64,000 nucleotides of DNA from VRUE01 sp963699215 (GCA_963699215.1 OY969422.1:1984001-2048000); one strand, 5' to 3'. Positions 32,183-40,761 are shown, counted from the stretch's first letter. Translations and numbers: made by a program. Notes: generated by a model not told the origin, from the sequence alone.

Positions 32183-32910
32183 GGCTGGAACCTGTAGCCG
32201 ACGCCCCAGACCGTCTGGATGAAGCGCGGCTGCTCGGGGTCGGGCTCGATCTTGGCGCGCAGGCGGCGCACATGAACGGTGACGGTGCTCGTGTCCGAGT
32301 AGAGCGCCGCTTCCCAGACGCGGTCCATCAGCTGGTCGCGCGAGAAGGCCTGGCCGGGGTGGGAGGCGAGGAAGCCGAGCAGGTCGAACTCGCGCTGGCA
32401 GAGCTGGATCTCCTCGCCGTCGCGAAGCGCGCGGCGGGCGCGGACGTCGATCTCCAGGCCGTCGAAGCGCAGCGGTTCGGTCTCCGCATGGGCCGGGTGG
32501 GCGCGGCGCAGCACCGCGTCGACGCGGGCGACCAGCTCGCTCGGTGAGAACGGCTTGACGATGTAGTCGTCGGCGCCGCGACGCAGGCCGGCGAGCTTGT
32601 CGTCGTGCTCGCCCTTGGCGGTGAGGAGGATCACCGGCGTGCGCTCCTCGCCGTCGGCCTGCAGGCGGCGCAGCACCTCGAAGCCGTCGAGCTCGGGCAG
32701 CATCAGGTCGAGGACGACGAGGTCGGGGTCGCACTCGCCCGCGACCCGCAGCGCCTCGATCCCGTCGCCGGCCGTAGCGGTGGCGTAGCCGGCGCGCTCG
32801 AGGTAGCGGGCGACCACCTCGGAGATCGTCGGCTCGTCGTCGACGACGAGCACGGTACGGCGATCCGCCTGCTGCGCCATCTCCTCGATTGTCGCAGTGG
32901 CCGATCTCAT
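32179..32910 (-). CDS. OmpR-family response regulator
   Basis: About 243 residues. Receiver with VLVVDDEPTISEVV, phosphoacceptor LVVLDLMLPELDG and DDYIVKPFSPSELVAR; winged helix with QREFDLLGFLASHPGQAFSR, DQLMDRVWEAALYSD and VHVRRLRAKIEPDPE. ATG 32910 overlaps the DipZ stop (ATGA); ATG 32880 is an alternative that starts just before the receiver. Unlike both neighbours it carries no frameshift. The 11-bp-spaced TTACGA repeats at 34706-34749 are its best candidate target. Confidence 0.93.
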   Translation of the reverse strand: MRSATATIEEMAQQADRRTVLVVDDEPTISEVVARYLERAGYATATAGDGIEALRVAGECDPDLVVLDLMLPELDGFEVLRRLQADGEERTPVILLTAKGEHDDKLAGLRRGADDYIVKPFSPSELVARVDAVLRRAHPAHAETEPLRFDGLEIDVRARRALRDGEEIQLCQREFDLLGFLASHPGQAFSRDQLMDRVWEAALYSDTSTVTVHVRRLRAKIEPDPEQPRFIQTVWGVGYRFQP

Positions 32911-34681
32911 CCGAAGGTGAAGGCGTAGCCGGAGACGCCGGGGGCGAACGTCGAGGGTGAGCAGATGGCGCTCGGCGCGGGGCAGTTCGACCAGCCGGTA
33001 GAGGCGCTGGCGGCCGACCTCGACCACGCCGCCGCTTGACGTCGCGGCCGGCGAGCTCGGCCGCGATCGGCTTGCCGTCGAGCATCACCCGGACGCTTCG
33101 CGGCGTGCCGCCGCGCGAGCCGAGCACGAGGAAGACACGGCGGGCGCCGAAGACGAGATGCAGGCGCGAGTCGCCGCACCGAGGTGGCCTCGTCGTGGCC
33201 GATCCGCCACGTTCCCTCGTAGGCGAGGCTGTCGTAGGCGAAGCGCTCGGGCGCTCGGTAGCGGTGGGTGCCCGGCACGATCGGGCCGTTGAGGAAGCGG
33301 TCGGCCCGCGCCGCTCCGAGGTAGCTCTCCGGCGTCGTCACCCGCGCCGAGGCCTGCTCGACCGCGACGTCGGTCATCTTCGCCTCGGGCCGGTGGCCGG
33401 CCTCAGCGAGCAGCTCGCGGATCGCCTGCTCGGTCTCCTCGTATTCGCCCTCGCCGAAGTGGGTGTAGCGGACCCGGCCCTGGGCGTCGATCAGGTACTT
33501 GGCGGGCCAGTATTCGTTGCCGTAGGCGTTCCAGGTGGCGTAGTCGTTGTCCTGGGCGACCGCGTAGCGCAAGATCGTTCTGCTCGATCGCGTCCTCGAC
33601 GTTGCCGGCGTCGCGCTCGAAGGGGAACTCGGGGGTGTGGACGCCGACGATCGTCAGGCCGTCCTCGCTGTAGCGCTCGTCCCACGCCTTCAGGTAGGGG
33701 AGGGTGCGGATGCAGTTGATGCAGGTGTAGGTCCAGAAGTCGACCAGCACCACCTGGCCGCGCAGCTCGCGCCAGGCTGAGCGGTTGCCCGCCGGGCGTG
33801 TTGAACCACTCCTGGTTGCCGGTGAAATCGGGCGCGGGGCCGAGGACCGGCAGCCGCTCGCCGGAGGACGCCTGGGCTGCGGCCCCGCCGTGCGCCGTTG
33901 CCGCGGCGAGAGCGCCGACGGTTCCCTCGTGCGCCTGCGTGCCGCGCAGCTCGGCGAGCTGTTCGCGCACGCCGCCGCTCTCCTCCAGCTCCTTGGAGGG
34001 GTTGACCAGGAAGGCCGGCAGGTCGTTGGCGATCGCGGTCTGAAAGCGGGTGTCGTAGTCGGCGAACATCGCCACCGCGACGACGACCATCACCGCGCCC
34101 ATCGCCATCTGCAGGCGCCCGGCGTAGCGGGTCAGGCGGCTGCTGAGTCGCCGCCCGCCCAGCATCAGGAGGTAGAGGACGACGGCGCTGCCGAGCGCGT
34201 AGGCGAGCGCGACTCCGAGGCGGCCGGCGGTGAACGGCTGCGAGGCGGAGACGGTGATCACCCCGGCGAGGATCGGGCCGGCGCAGGGCGCGTAGACGAC
34301 GCCGAGGCTGAGCCCGACCAGCACACCGGAGCCGAACCCGTCTCCGCGCTTGCCGCCCTGCGGCGCCGGCACCATGCGGCTGATCCAAGCCTCCATGCGG
34401 GCAGCGACCGATGGGATCAGCAGCGAGATGCCGAAGCCGAGCAGGACGACGATCGCGATGTTGCGCAGCAGGTCGCCGGGCAGCCCGAGCGCGTCGATCA
34501 CGTAGACCAGGGCGACGATCGCGAAGGTGAAGGAGAGCACCAGGCCGGTGACGACCCCGAGCGGGCGGCGATGGCCGCCAGTGACCCCGGCCGAGAGCGC
34601 CACCGGCAGCACCGGCAGCACGCAGGGCGATAGCGCGGTCGCGGCACCGGCGAGGAAGGCGAAGGCGATCAGGGCTGCCAC
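32907..34681 (-). pseudogene. DipZ-like CcdA-thioredoxin fusion, interrupted by five apparent frameshifts
   Basis: Segment 1 (34681 to about 33769) is the CcdA-type membrane domain: ALSPCVLPVLPVALSAG, VGLSLGVVYAPCAGPILAG, with paired Cys for electron transfer. Segment 2 is the thioredoxin domain with the CxxC motif DFWTYTCINCIRTLPYLKAW. Segments 3-6 continue QDNDYATWNAYGNEYWPAKY, the linker, a beta domain (RLHLVFGARRVFLVLGSRGG, GGVVEVGRQRLYRLVEL) and the family's final SGYAFTFG. Frames change near 33769, 33573, 33177, 33033 and 32939, each repaired by skipping one base. The whole would be about 590 residues, as in DipZ, which carries reducing power to the cell exterior. Gene or sequence may be damaged. 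Confidence 0.8.
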
Positions 34682-34705
34682 GGCGCGGACTCTGGCAGGG
34701 GCCGA

Positions 34706-34749
34706 TTACGAGTCCCTTACGAGGTGCCGGGGTCGTAAGGGACTCGTAA
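34706..34749. promoter_or_regulatory. 17-bp perfect inverted repeat built from 11-bp-spaced TTACGA repeats (operator)
   Basis: Left arm TTACGAGTCCCTTACGA (34706-34722) and right arm TCGTAAGGGACTCGTAA (34733-34749) are perfectly complementary across a 10-base spacer. Each arm contains two TTACGA hexamers 11 bases apart, the spacing OmpR/PhoB regulators use for head-to-tail dimers. It lies between the divergent dipZ operon (which encodes an OmpR-type regulator) and the Met-rich lipoprotein gene. No T-run, so not a terminator. Autoregulated bidirectional operator is the favoured reading. Confidence 0.7.
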
Positions 34750-34800
34750 GGAGCGGGGCGGATACTCGCGCCGAGAACCCCGACCCGAGGAGGAAGACCG

Positions 34801-35397
34801 ATGAGATGGATTTCGCTTGTGGCTCTCGTGACGTCCGTGGGCTTGCTCGGCGCCGGTTGCGGCGACGACGATGCCAACGGCGATCAGAGCGCCACTCAGA
34901 CCGGCGCGGCGATGAAGGATGAGTCCGATGCCGCAATGAAGGGCGAGTCGGGCGGGGCGATGAAGGACGAGGGCAAGATGAAAGGCGAGGCGATGAGCCA
35001 GGAGGCGGCGATGAAGTCGGATGCCTCCACGAGCGCCGGCAAAGGCAGGCTGATCAAGGCGGTCGGCTCCGAGTACGGCCAGGTCGTCGCCGACGGCAAG
35101 GGCGAGGCCTTCTACGTCTTCGGCAAGGAGAACTCGGCCAAAAGCAAGTGCTACGGCGCGTGTGCCGCCGCATGGCCTCCGGTACTTACCAACGGTAAGC
35201 CCCGCGCCGGCAAGGGTGTCACCGCAAGCCTGCTTGGCACGACCAAACGAGCGAACGGCAAGCTGCAGGTCACCTATGACGGCCAGCCGCTCTACTACTA
35301 CGTCGACGACACGCCCGGCAACATCCTCTGCCAGAACGTGAGCGAGTTCGGCGGCCTCTGGCTCGTCGTCAGTCCCGGAGGTGCGCCGGTCACTTGA
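34801..35397 (+). CDS. Secreted lipoprotein with Met/Lys/Glu-rich linker and COG4315 repeats
   Basis: 198 residues. Lipoprotein signal LVTSVGLLGAGCGDDD places the acylated Cys at about residue 20. Residues 35-75 repeat AMKDE/AMKGE, a Met-rich flexible segment that could bind Cu(I). Two COG4315 (PF03640) repeats follow: GEAFYVFGKENSAKSKCYGACAAAWPPVL and VTYDGQPLYYYVDDTPGN, the first with the paired Cys. AGGAGGAAG precedes the ATG. Divergent from the dipZ operon across the 34706 inverted repeat. A role in envelope copper or redox homeostasis is inferred from neighbours. Confidence 0.85.
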   Translation: MRWISLVALVTSVGLLGAGCGDDDANGDQSATQTGAAMKDESDAAMKGESGGAMKDEGKMKGEAMSQEAAMKSDASTSAGKGRLIKAVGSEYGQVVADGKGEAFYVFGKENSAKSKCYGACAAAWPPVLTNGKPRAGKGVTASLLGTTKRANGKLQVTYDGQPLYYYVDDTPGNILCQNVSEFGGLWLVVSPGGAPVT

Positions 35398-35485
35398 CGC
35401 CGGCTGCGGCGGGGTGTTGGCTAGAGCGGCTCGATCGACCGCAATCTACCGCCGCTCTGCTTACGTCTGTTCTACGCTTCCGTCC

Positions 35486-35818
35486 ATGCGGCTCCCCAAT
35501 CGTTTCACCGACAAGAAGGCGCTAGCGATCACCATCTGCTGGGCCGCCGCACTCGCCGTCGCCGGCTCGACCGAGGCCCTGCTGTTCATGGCCCCGGCCC
35601 TGCTGATCGCCATCCCGCTGCTCAGCGGCCACTACGTCGGCGAGGAGCTGATCGTCAAGCTCGCCGAGCGACGAGCCCGTCCGCCTCGGCGGGCCGTGAG
35701 TGCTCCGGCCTGGCCGTTGCCATCGACGCCTGAGAGCTGGCGCCCGCGCGGCACCGGCCTGATCGCCTTCTCGCTGGCAAAGCGCCCGCCGCCCCCGCCC
35801 CTGCCTACGCAGAACTAG
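35486..35818 (+). CDS. Small two-helix membrane protein, paralogue of 38282
   Basis: About 110 residues from ATG 35486. Two hydrophobic stretches (AITICWAAALAVAGSTEALLF, APALLIAIPLL), then GHYVGEELIVKLAERRARP and a Pro-rich basic tail. The pattern APAxLLxxxLxxGxYxGExLxxxL is shared with the protein at 38282, so the two are likely paralogues within the copper-like cluster. No function known. Longer starts upstream add low-complexity Arg/Ala sequence and are less likely. Confidence 0.6.
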   Translation: MRLPNRFTDKKALAITICWAAALAVAGSTEALLFMAPALLIAIPLLSGHYVGEELIVKLAERRARPPRRAVSAPAWPLPSTPESWRPRGTGLIAFSLAKRPPPPPLPTQN

Positions 35819-35870
35819 CGCCAGGCGCCGGACCTTCGGTCGCGCCTCGCGCCCTGATCGAAAGGAACCT

Positions 35871-36542
35871 GTGCGAAAGCGCTGGGCGGCCCTGGCCGCC
35901 ACGACAACGTTGCTCTGCCTGCTCATGGCCTCGCCGGCTCTGGGGCACGAAGGCAACCCCAACTTCCGCTCCGAGATCGACTCGGTGCGCCCGAGCGTGC
36001 CCGGCGTCAGCCTTGAAGTCCTCAACTACGACGCCGACATGGAGCTGGTCGTCCGCGAAGGCCACCAGGTGACGATCTACGGCTACGAGGGCGAGCCCTT
36101 CGCGCGCATTCTGCGCGACGGCACCGTGCAGAAGAACCAGCGCTCGCCGGCTACCTACCTCAACGTCGACCGCTATGCCGAAGTCTCGGTGCCCAAGAGC
36201 GCTGATCCAGAGGCGCCCCCGGAATGGAAGACCGTTGACGACTCGGGCACCTTGCGCTGGCACGACCACCGAATGCACTACATGGCAACCGGCACCCCGC
36301 CGCAGGTCAAAGACAAGAGCAAGCGCACCAAGGTCTTCGACTACGAGGTTCCGCTGCGGATCGACGGCGAGAAGGGCGCGATCGAGGGAACCCTGTTCTG
36401 GGTCGGTCCCACCGACACCTCGAAGGCCCCGTTCCTGATCGCCGGCATCGCAATCGTCGTGCTCGGCGGTGCGGCGACCCTGATCGCCCGGCGACGTCGG
36501 CGGGGCGAAGACGAAGAGCGTCCGGCAAAGGAAGCCTGGTAG
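35871..36542 (+). CDS. Exported protein with His-rich motif and C-terminal anchor, copper-cluster associated
   Basis: 223 residues: signal peptide (LAATTTLLCLLMASPALGHEG), an extracytoplasmic domain of about 155 residues, one C-terminal helix (FLIAGIAIVVLGGAATLIA) and a basic cytosolic tail (RRRRRGEDEE). His/Met ligands cluster in TLRWHDHRMHYMATGTPP, suggesting metal binding. The same type of protein occurs next to copC-copD genes in actinobacteria. GTG start with AAAGGAACC upstream. One base separates it from the copCD gene. Confidence 0.75.
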   Translation: MRKRWAALAATTTLLCLLMASPALGHEGNPNFRSEIDSVRPSVPGVSLEVLNYDADMELVVREGHQVTIYGYEGEPFARILRDGTVQKNQRSPATYLNVDRYAEVSVPKSADPEAPPEWKTVDDSGTLRWHDHRMHYMATGTPPQVKDKSKRTKVFDYEVPLRIDGEKGAIEGTLFWVGPTDTSKAPFLIAGIAIVVLGGAATLIARRRRRGEDEERPAKEAW

Positions 36543-38285
36543 GTGCCTCGCAGGCTCGACAGGCTCGCGCTCGCCCTCGCCGCCACGCTGGCGGCGGCGC
36601 TGCTGCTTGCGCCGAGCGCCCTCGCCCACGCGACCCTGGAGGGCACCTCGCCGCCTCGCGGCGCGACGGCGAAGCAGCAGCCGAGCGCGGTCGTCTTCCG
36701 CTTCAGCGAGCCGGTCGAGGGCAACTTCGGCGCCGTCCGCGTCTATGACGTCGAGGGGGAGCGGGCCGATGCGGGCGATGCCTTCCATCCGGGTGGGGAG
36801 GGGCAGAAGCTCGGCGTCCACCTGAAGCCCGGCCTGCCCGACGGCAGCTACACCGCGACCTACCGGGTCGTCTCCGCCGACGGGCACATCGTCTCCGGCG
36901 GCTACGTCTTCTCGATCGGCAAGGCCGGACGGGCGCCGGAGGAGACCGTCGCCGAGTTGGTCGCCGGCCGCGATGCGGGGACCGCGACGGAGATCGGCAT
37001 GGGGATCGCTCGCGGGGTCCAGTACGCGGCGCTGGCGGTCGCGCTCGGGGCGCTTGCCCTCCTCCTGCTTGCCTGGTGGCCCGCTCGCCGGCTGGTGGGC
37101 GACGACGGTGAGCACTGGCAGCGGGCGGGCGTCGCCTTCGAGCGCCGCCTGCGGATCGTCCTGCTCGCCGCCGCCACAGCAGGGGCGATCAGCGCCGCCG
37201 CCGCGGTCGTCTTCGAGGCGGCGCAGGCGGCGGGGATCTCGGCCACCGCTGCGCTCGACTCCACGATCCTGCGCGAGGAGCTCGGCACCCGTTTCGGCAC
37301 CGTCTGGGGTCTCACCGCCCTGGCCTGGGTGCTGCTCGGGCTGGGCGTGATGCCGGCGCTTCGCCGTCCCTCGCCCTGGCGCATCGCGCCGCTCTTCGTC
37401 CCGCTCGCCTTTATCGCCCTTGAGCCGGCACTTTCCGGGCACCCGAGCACGCAGTCGCCGGTGGCGCTGCTTTTTCCGGCCAACGTCCTGCATGTCGCGG
37501 CGATGTCAGTCTGGGTCGGCGGGCTGGCCTCGCTGGTCCTGATCCTGCCCGCCGCCACCCGCGAGCTGGAGGCGGGAGATCGCAGCCGTCTGATCGCCGC
37601 GATGCTGGCGCGCTTCTCGCCGATCGCGCTGGCCTGCGTCGCCGCGATCCTGCTCACCGGCATCGGACAGGCATACGCCTACGTCCGCCACCTCGACAAC
37701 CTGCTCGACACCGCCTACGGGCGCGCGGTCCTGATCAAGTTCGTCCTCCTCGCCGGGCTGCTGATCCCCCTCGGCGCCTACAACCGCTACCGCTCGGTTC
37801 CCCGCCTCGAGCGGATCGCGGCGGGTGGGGAGGCGCCCGGCCGCGCCGGGCTGCTGCTGCGTCGCGCACTGCGCGGCGAGGTCGCCCTGATTGTGGTCGT
37901 CCTCGGCGTCACGGCGGCGCTGGCCGGATACGCGCCAGCGACGGCGGTGCAGTCGGGACCGTTCTCGGGCAGCGCCTCGCTCGGCCCGGCCGAGCTGGAG
38001 ATCACCGTCGACCCGGCGCGGGTCGGCTCCAATCAGGTCCACCTCTACCTCTTCGACGCCACCAGCGGCGCGCAGTTCTCCGGGGTCAAGGAGTTGGAGG
38101 TGACGGCTACCGAACCCGAGAACTCGATCGGGCCGCTGCCGCTCGAACCCCAGCGCGCCGGCCCCGGCCACTACACGGTGCAAGGGGCGCTGCTCAGTGT
38201 CTCTGGGGATTGGGACCTCGACGTGACCATGCGTGTCTCGGCCTTCGACGAGTACACGGCCGAGATCGGGGTGCCGATCCGATGA
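36543..38285 (+). CDS. CopC-CopD fusion, copper resistance/transport protein
   Basis: 580 residues. After a signal peptide the CopC domain starts with the copper-ligand His at the mature N-terminus (LAHATLEGTSPPRG) and has FRFSEPVEG, DGSYTATYRVVSADGHIVSGGYVFSI with the second His. Residues about 150-460 form eight helices of CopD (GLASLVLILPAATRELEAGD, LLIPLGAYNRYRSVPRLE), and a C-terminal exterior domain of about 120 residues (LEITVDPARVGSNQVHLYLF) follows, as in YcnJ-like proteins. Proposed to import or sequester copper across the membrane. GTG start. Confidence 0.92.
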   Translation: MPRRLDRLALALAATLAAALLLAPSALAHATLEGTSPPRGATAKQQPSAVVFRFSEPVEGNFGAVRVYDVEGERADAGDAFHPGGEGQKLGVHLKPGLPDGSYTATYRVVSADGHIVSGGYVFSIGKAGRAPEETVAELVAGRDAGTATEIGMGIARGVQYAALAVALGALALLLLAWWPARRLVGDDGEHWQRAGVAFERRLRIVLLAAATAGAISAAAAVVFEAAQAAGISATAALDSTILREELGTRFGTVWGLTALAWVLLGLGVMPALRRPSPWRIAPLFVPLAFIALEPALSGHPSTQSPVALLFPANVLHVAAMSVWVGGLASLVLILPAATRELEAGDRSRLIAAMLARFSPIALACVAAILLTGIGQAYAYVRHLDNLLDTAYGRAVLIKFVLLAGLLIPLGAYNRYRSVPRLERIAAGGEAPGRAGLLLRRALRGEVALIVVVLGVTAALAGYAPATAVQSGPFSGSASLGPAELEITVDPARVGSNQVHLYLFDATSGAQFSGVKELEVTATEPENSIGPLPLEPQRAGPGHYTVQGALLSVSGDWDLDVTMRVSAFDEYTAEIGVPIR

Positions 38286-38599
38286 GGCGCGATCGGTGGC
38301 GGGAGAAGGCGCCGATCTTCGGCGGGCTCGTGCTGTTGATCGGCGCCCTGGCCGGGCTCCAGCTCACCGCCCCCGAACCCGGCCTGCTCTATCTGGCGCC
38401 GGCAATCCTCCTGCTGGCGGCGCTCGCCTTCGGTCGCTATCCCGGCGAGCGGCTGTTGGCGGCCGTCTGCCGCGCCTGGCACCCACATCTTCGTCGCGAG
38501 CGCTCCGTGCCTGCGCGAGCGCTTGTCCTTCCTCGGTCCTCTCCACGCGGCGGCGCTCTCTTGGCGATGGCGCTCGCCGGGCGCGGGCCTCCGCCCTGA
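38282..38599 (+). CDS. Small two-helix membrane protein, paralogue of 35486
   Basis: About 105 residues starting in the copCD stop (ATGA). Hydrophobic IFGGLVLLIGALAGLQLTA and LYLAPAILLLAALAFG, then RYPGERLLAAVCRAW and a basic tail. Resembles the product of 35486 in helix order and in the 'Y.GE.L' motif. Tight overlap with copCD argues for real translation. Role unknown, presumably in the same copper pathway. Confidence 0.6.
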   Translation: MRRDRWREKAPIFGGLVLLIGALAGLQLTAPEPGLLYLAPAILLLAALAFGRYPGERLLAAVCRAWHPHLRRERSVPARALVLPRSSPRGGALLAMALAGRGPPP

Positions 38600-38657
38600 G
38601 CTCGCCACCCCTCCGGGTGGCGCTCACGTTCGGAGTAACCGTCAACGAAAGGAAACG

Positions 38658-39323
38658 ATGAAACTCAAGATCACCCTCGCGCTGATCGCGGTGCTCGCCC
38701 TCGCGGTGCCCGCCGGTGCCAGCGCCCACGTCACGCTCCAGCCGGAGGAAGCCGCAGCGGGCGACTTCACCGTCCTCGACGTCCGCGTTCCCAACGAGCG
38801 GGACGATTCGGGGACGACCAAGGTCGCCGTGCAGTTCCCGCCCGGCTTCATCTTCGCCTCCTACCAGCCGCTCGCAGGTTGGTCGGTGGATGTGCGGATG
38901 GAGAAACTGGCCAAGCCGATCAGCAGCCACGGCGAGGAAATCACCGAGCAGGTGAGCCAAATGACCTGGACCGCCGATAGCGACAAAGCCGGCATCCAGC
39001 CGGGACAGTTTCTGGACTTCCCGATCTCGGTCCAGATCCCCGGCGAAGCGGGGGACACCCTGACGTTCAAGGCTCTGCAGACCTACGACGATGGGGAAGT
39101 GGTGCGCTGGATCGGCGCTCCGGAATCCGAGGAGCCGGCGCCCCAGGTCGCCGTCACCGAAGGCAGTGAGGAGCATGGTGCTGCTGCAAGCTCGGACTCC
39201 TCCGAGGAGTCGAATGACGATTCCGATAGTGCCAGCAAGGGCCTCGGGATCGCGGCGCTGATCCTTGGCGCCCTCGGCCTGCTGGCCGGTGGCGCAGCGT
39301 TGGTGCGTTCGCGAAGGGTGTAG
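38658..39323 (+). CDS. YcnI-family (DUF1775) copper-binding exported protein
   Basis: 221 residues. Signal peptide (LALIAVLALAVPAGASA) leaves an N-terminal His (HVTLQPEEAAAG), the metal ligand of YcnI. Further blocks: VRVPNERDDSGTTKVAVQFP, ASYQPLAGWSVDVRMEKL with the conserved Trp, MTWTADS and GQFLDFPISVQIP. A Ser/Asp/Glu-rich linker leads to a C-terminal helix (GIAALILGALGLLAGGAALV). Binds Cu(II) outside the cell. GAAAGGAAACG precedes the ATG. Ends the copper-like cluster. Confidence 0.9.
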   Translation: MKLKITLALIAVLALAVPAGASAHVTLQPEEAAAGDFTVLDVRVPNERDDSGTTKVAVQFPPGFIFASYQPLAGWSVDVRMEKLAKPISSHGEEITEQVSQMTWTADSDKAGIQPGQFLDFPISVQIPGEAGDTLTFKALQTYDDGEVVRWIGAPESEEPAPQVAVTEGSEEHGAAASSDSSEESNDDSDSASKGLGIAALILGALGLLAGGAALVRSRRV

Positions 39324-39365
39324 AGCGTCGGCGTGTGGCGAGTGGGTATATCCGCTCGCCACACG

Positions 39366-39695
39366 CTACTTCGGCGGCAGTGACTCGGCGAAGTCCGCTC
39401 CGGCATCGACCCAGCGCCCGAGGCTGGCACCGTCCTCGATGCCCGCAGCCTCGACCACGATGAAGCCTCGCATCGGCCGTCCGGTGAAGTCCATTGGACC
39501 GACATGCTCCTCCGCCAGGGCCGCGTCGGCGTCGTCGCGCTCGAGGCGGACCATTAGATCCTCGCCGATGATTCCGCAGGCCATATTGCCGTTCACCATC
39601 CAGGCGATCCCGCCGAACATCTTGCGCTCGACTACGCCGGGCCGACCGTCGATCCCCTCGCGAATGCGCTCGGCAAGCTCCTCGGAATAGGCCAC
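39366..39695 (-). CDS. TfoX N-terminal domain protein
   Basis: 109 residues matching the stand-alone TfoX_N fold: VVERKMFGGIAWMVNGNMACGI, then EDLMVRLERDDADAAL and MDFTGRPMRGFIVVE. Stand-alone copies are common in actinobacteria and are not shown to act in competence; function unknown. No obvious operon partner. Confidence 0.88.
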   Translation of the reverse strand: MAYSEELAERIREGIDGRPGVVERKMFGGIAWMVNGNMACGIIGEDLMVRLERDDADAALAEEHVGPMDFTGRPMRGFIVVEAAGIEDGASLGRWVDAGADFAESLPPK

Positions 39696-39734
39696 CGCCT
39701 CAGTCTAGGAGCCCTTGGTCGCCTCGGCCGCGGT

Positions 39735-40055
39735 TCAGGTCCGCCGAGGTGACGCTCCATTCCTCGCCGACGAGAGCTCCTGTGCGAGCTCTTGCCGCTG
39801 GCGCTCGGACAGGGTTCCGATGGCCTTCACAGGCGAGATTCGGAAGCGTGTGAGTAGGCGGCTGACACGGACCTGTCCATATCCGGGTGCCGCGAGGAGG
39901 ATCTCCGAGAGCCGCGCGGTGAGGAGGAACTCAGGCGGATCGACCAGGAGGTCCACGACGTTTGCGTCACCGTTCCGCAGAGCCTGCTTGATCTCCGCTC
40001 GCTGCTGGCGCACTGTGTTTGCCGCCTTCAACGCATCGAGGCGCCGCGAAGGCAC
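39735..40055 (-). CDS. Actinobacterial integration host factor (mIHF)-like DNA-binding protein
   Basis: 106 residues. RQQRAEIKQALRNGDANVVDLL, then RLSEILLAAPGYGQVRVSRLL and ISPVKAIGTLSERQRQELAQEL align by eye with mycobacterial mIHF (RRARAELK..L..G, LLEALPKVGKVKA, LGDRQRKALLEKF), including the helix-two-turn-helix 'PGxGxxR' DNA-binding segment. mIHF bends DNA and is also needed for phage integration. It lies next to the hicBA pair and the first 210-bp repeat. GTG start. Confidence 0.82.
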   Translation of the reverse strand: MPSRRLDALKAANTVRQQRAEIKQALRNGDANVVDLLVDPPEFLLTARLSEILLAAPGYGQVRVSRLLTRFRISPVKAIGTLSERQRQELAQELSSARNGASPRRT

Positions 40056-40195
40056 AGACGATTTCGCGGGACGCGGCCCTTGCGATCATCGACCGAACTA
40101 TCGGAGAGCTGCGAGAGCACGACGAATCAGACCGGGTCTTTCAGCGGCTTCGCGAGGCCCTAGAAGCGGAGATTGAAGGCCGCGGCGATGTCTAG
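40019..40195 (+). other. Short open frame or gene remnant divergent from the mIHF-like gene
   Basis: A plus-strand frame ending in TAG at 40193 reads AALAIIDRTIGELREHDESD and RVFQRLREALEAEIEG, an amphipathic helical sequence with codon choice like real genes. There is no convincing start: only TTG 40019 or internal non-starts, and it overlaps the mIHF-like gene's 5' end. Could be a remnant of a truncated gene. The 40056-40246 gap otherwise shows nothing. Confidence 0.2.
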
Positions 40196-40246
40196 CTGCT
40201 TCGCCAGTTTCCCAAGGATGGAGTGAAGCGACGCTCATCTCTGCCC

Positions 40247-40474
40247 TCAGAGAAGCTTCAGGAACTCGGCACGATCCAAGCCGGAGGCGTTGACGATCTG
40301 GTTGAGCGTTCCCTTGGCCAGGTCGCGGCTGTGCATCGGGACGACGACCCGATGAGCGTGATCGGGATGCCGGAAGACGTGATGGCTCCCCTTGACCCGA
40401 TCGAGCTTCCAGCCGCAGCGCTCTAGCGCGCGAACCGCTTGGCGCGGCGTGACGGCCGGGAGCCGCGGCGTCAC
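40247..40474 (-). CDS. hicA: HicA toxin (mRNA interferase)
   Basis: 75 residues: VTPRQAVRALERCGWKLDRV, KGSHHVFRHPDHAHRVVVPM and DLAKGTLNQIVNASGLDRAEF. The catalytic His of the dsRBD-like HicA fold is in GSHHVFRH. It cleaves mRNA when not bound by HicB. Encoded after its antitoxin, with ATGA overlap, the reverse of the classic hicAB order but frequent. Confidence 0.92.
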   Translation of the reverse strand: MTPRLPAVTPRQAVRALERCGWKLDRVKGSHHVFRHPDHAHRVVVPMHSRDLAKGTLNQIVNASGLDRAEFLKLL

Positions 40475-40695
40475 GCGGCGACGGTGACTCGCTCGATCTC
40501 GACTGGCCCTGGAATGGGATCGCCGTGCGCGACGAGCGATTCGATGTAGACCTCGATCGCCTCGCGGATCATCGATAGGGCCTCTTCACGGGTTTCACCC
40601 TGGCTCGTGCAGCCGGGAAGGGCGGGGACGGCCACGCTGAACCCACCCTCAGCTTCGGGCGTCAGCACGACCTCGTACTCGCGGGAAGTGGACAT
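40471..40695 (-). CDS. hicB: HicB antitoxin
   Basis: 74 residues: YEVVLTPEAEGGFSVAVPAL, PGCTSQGETREEALSMIREAIEVYIESL. This is the partial RNase H-like HicB fold; the C-terminal DNA-binding domain of longer HicB proteins is absent, so the pair may be regulated otherwise. Overlaps hicA by four bases. Confidence 0.92.
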   Translation of the reverse strand: MSTSREYEVVLTPEAEGGFSVAVPALPGCTSQGETREEALSMIREAIEVYIESLVAHGDPIPGPVEIERVTVAA

Positions 40696-40761
40696 CAGTT
40701 CAGCTTACCCCGCCTGGGGCGGATAGATGGCCATCCTGCGGATTGCCGTTGCCGCCAGGGG

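Noticed and set aside
31493..33127. One long minus-strand protein covering parts of the kinase, the regulator and DipZ
   Set aside because: It is a chance concatenation of shifted frames; only its ends carry real domain sequence.
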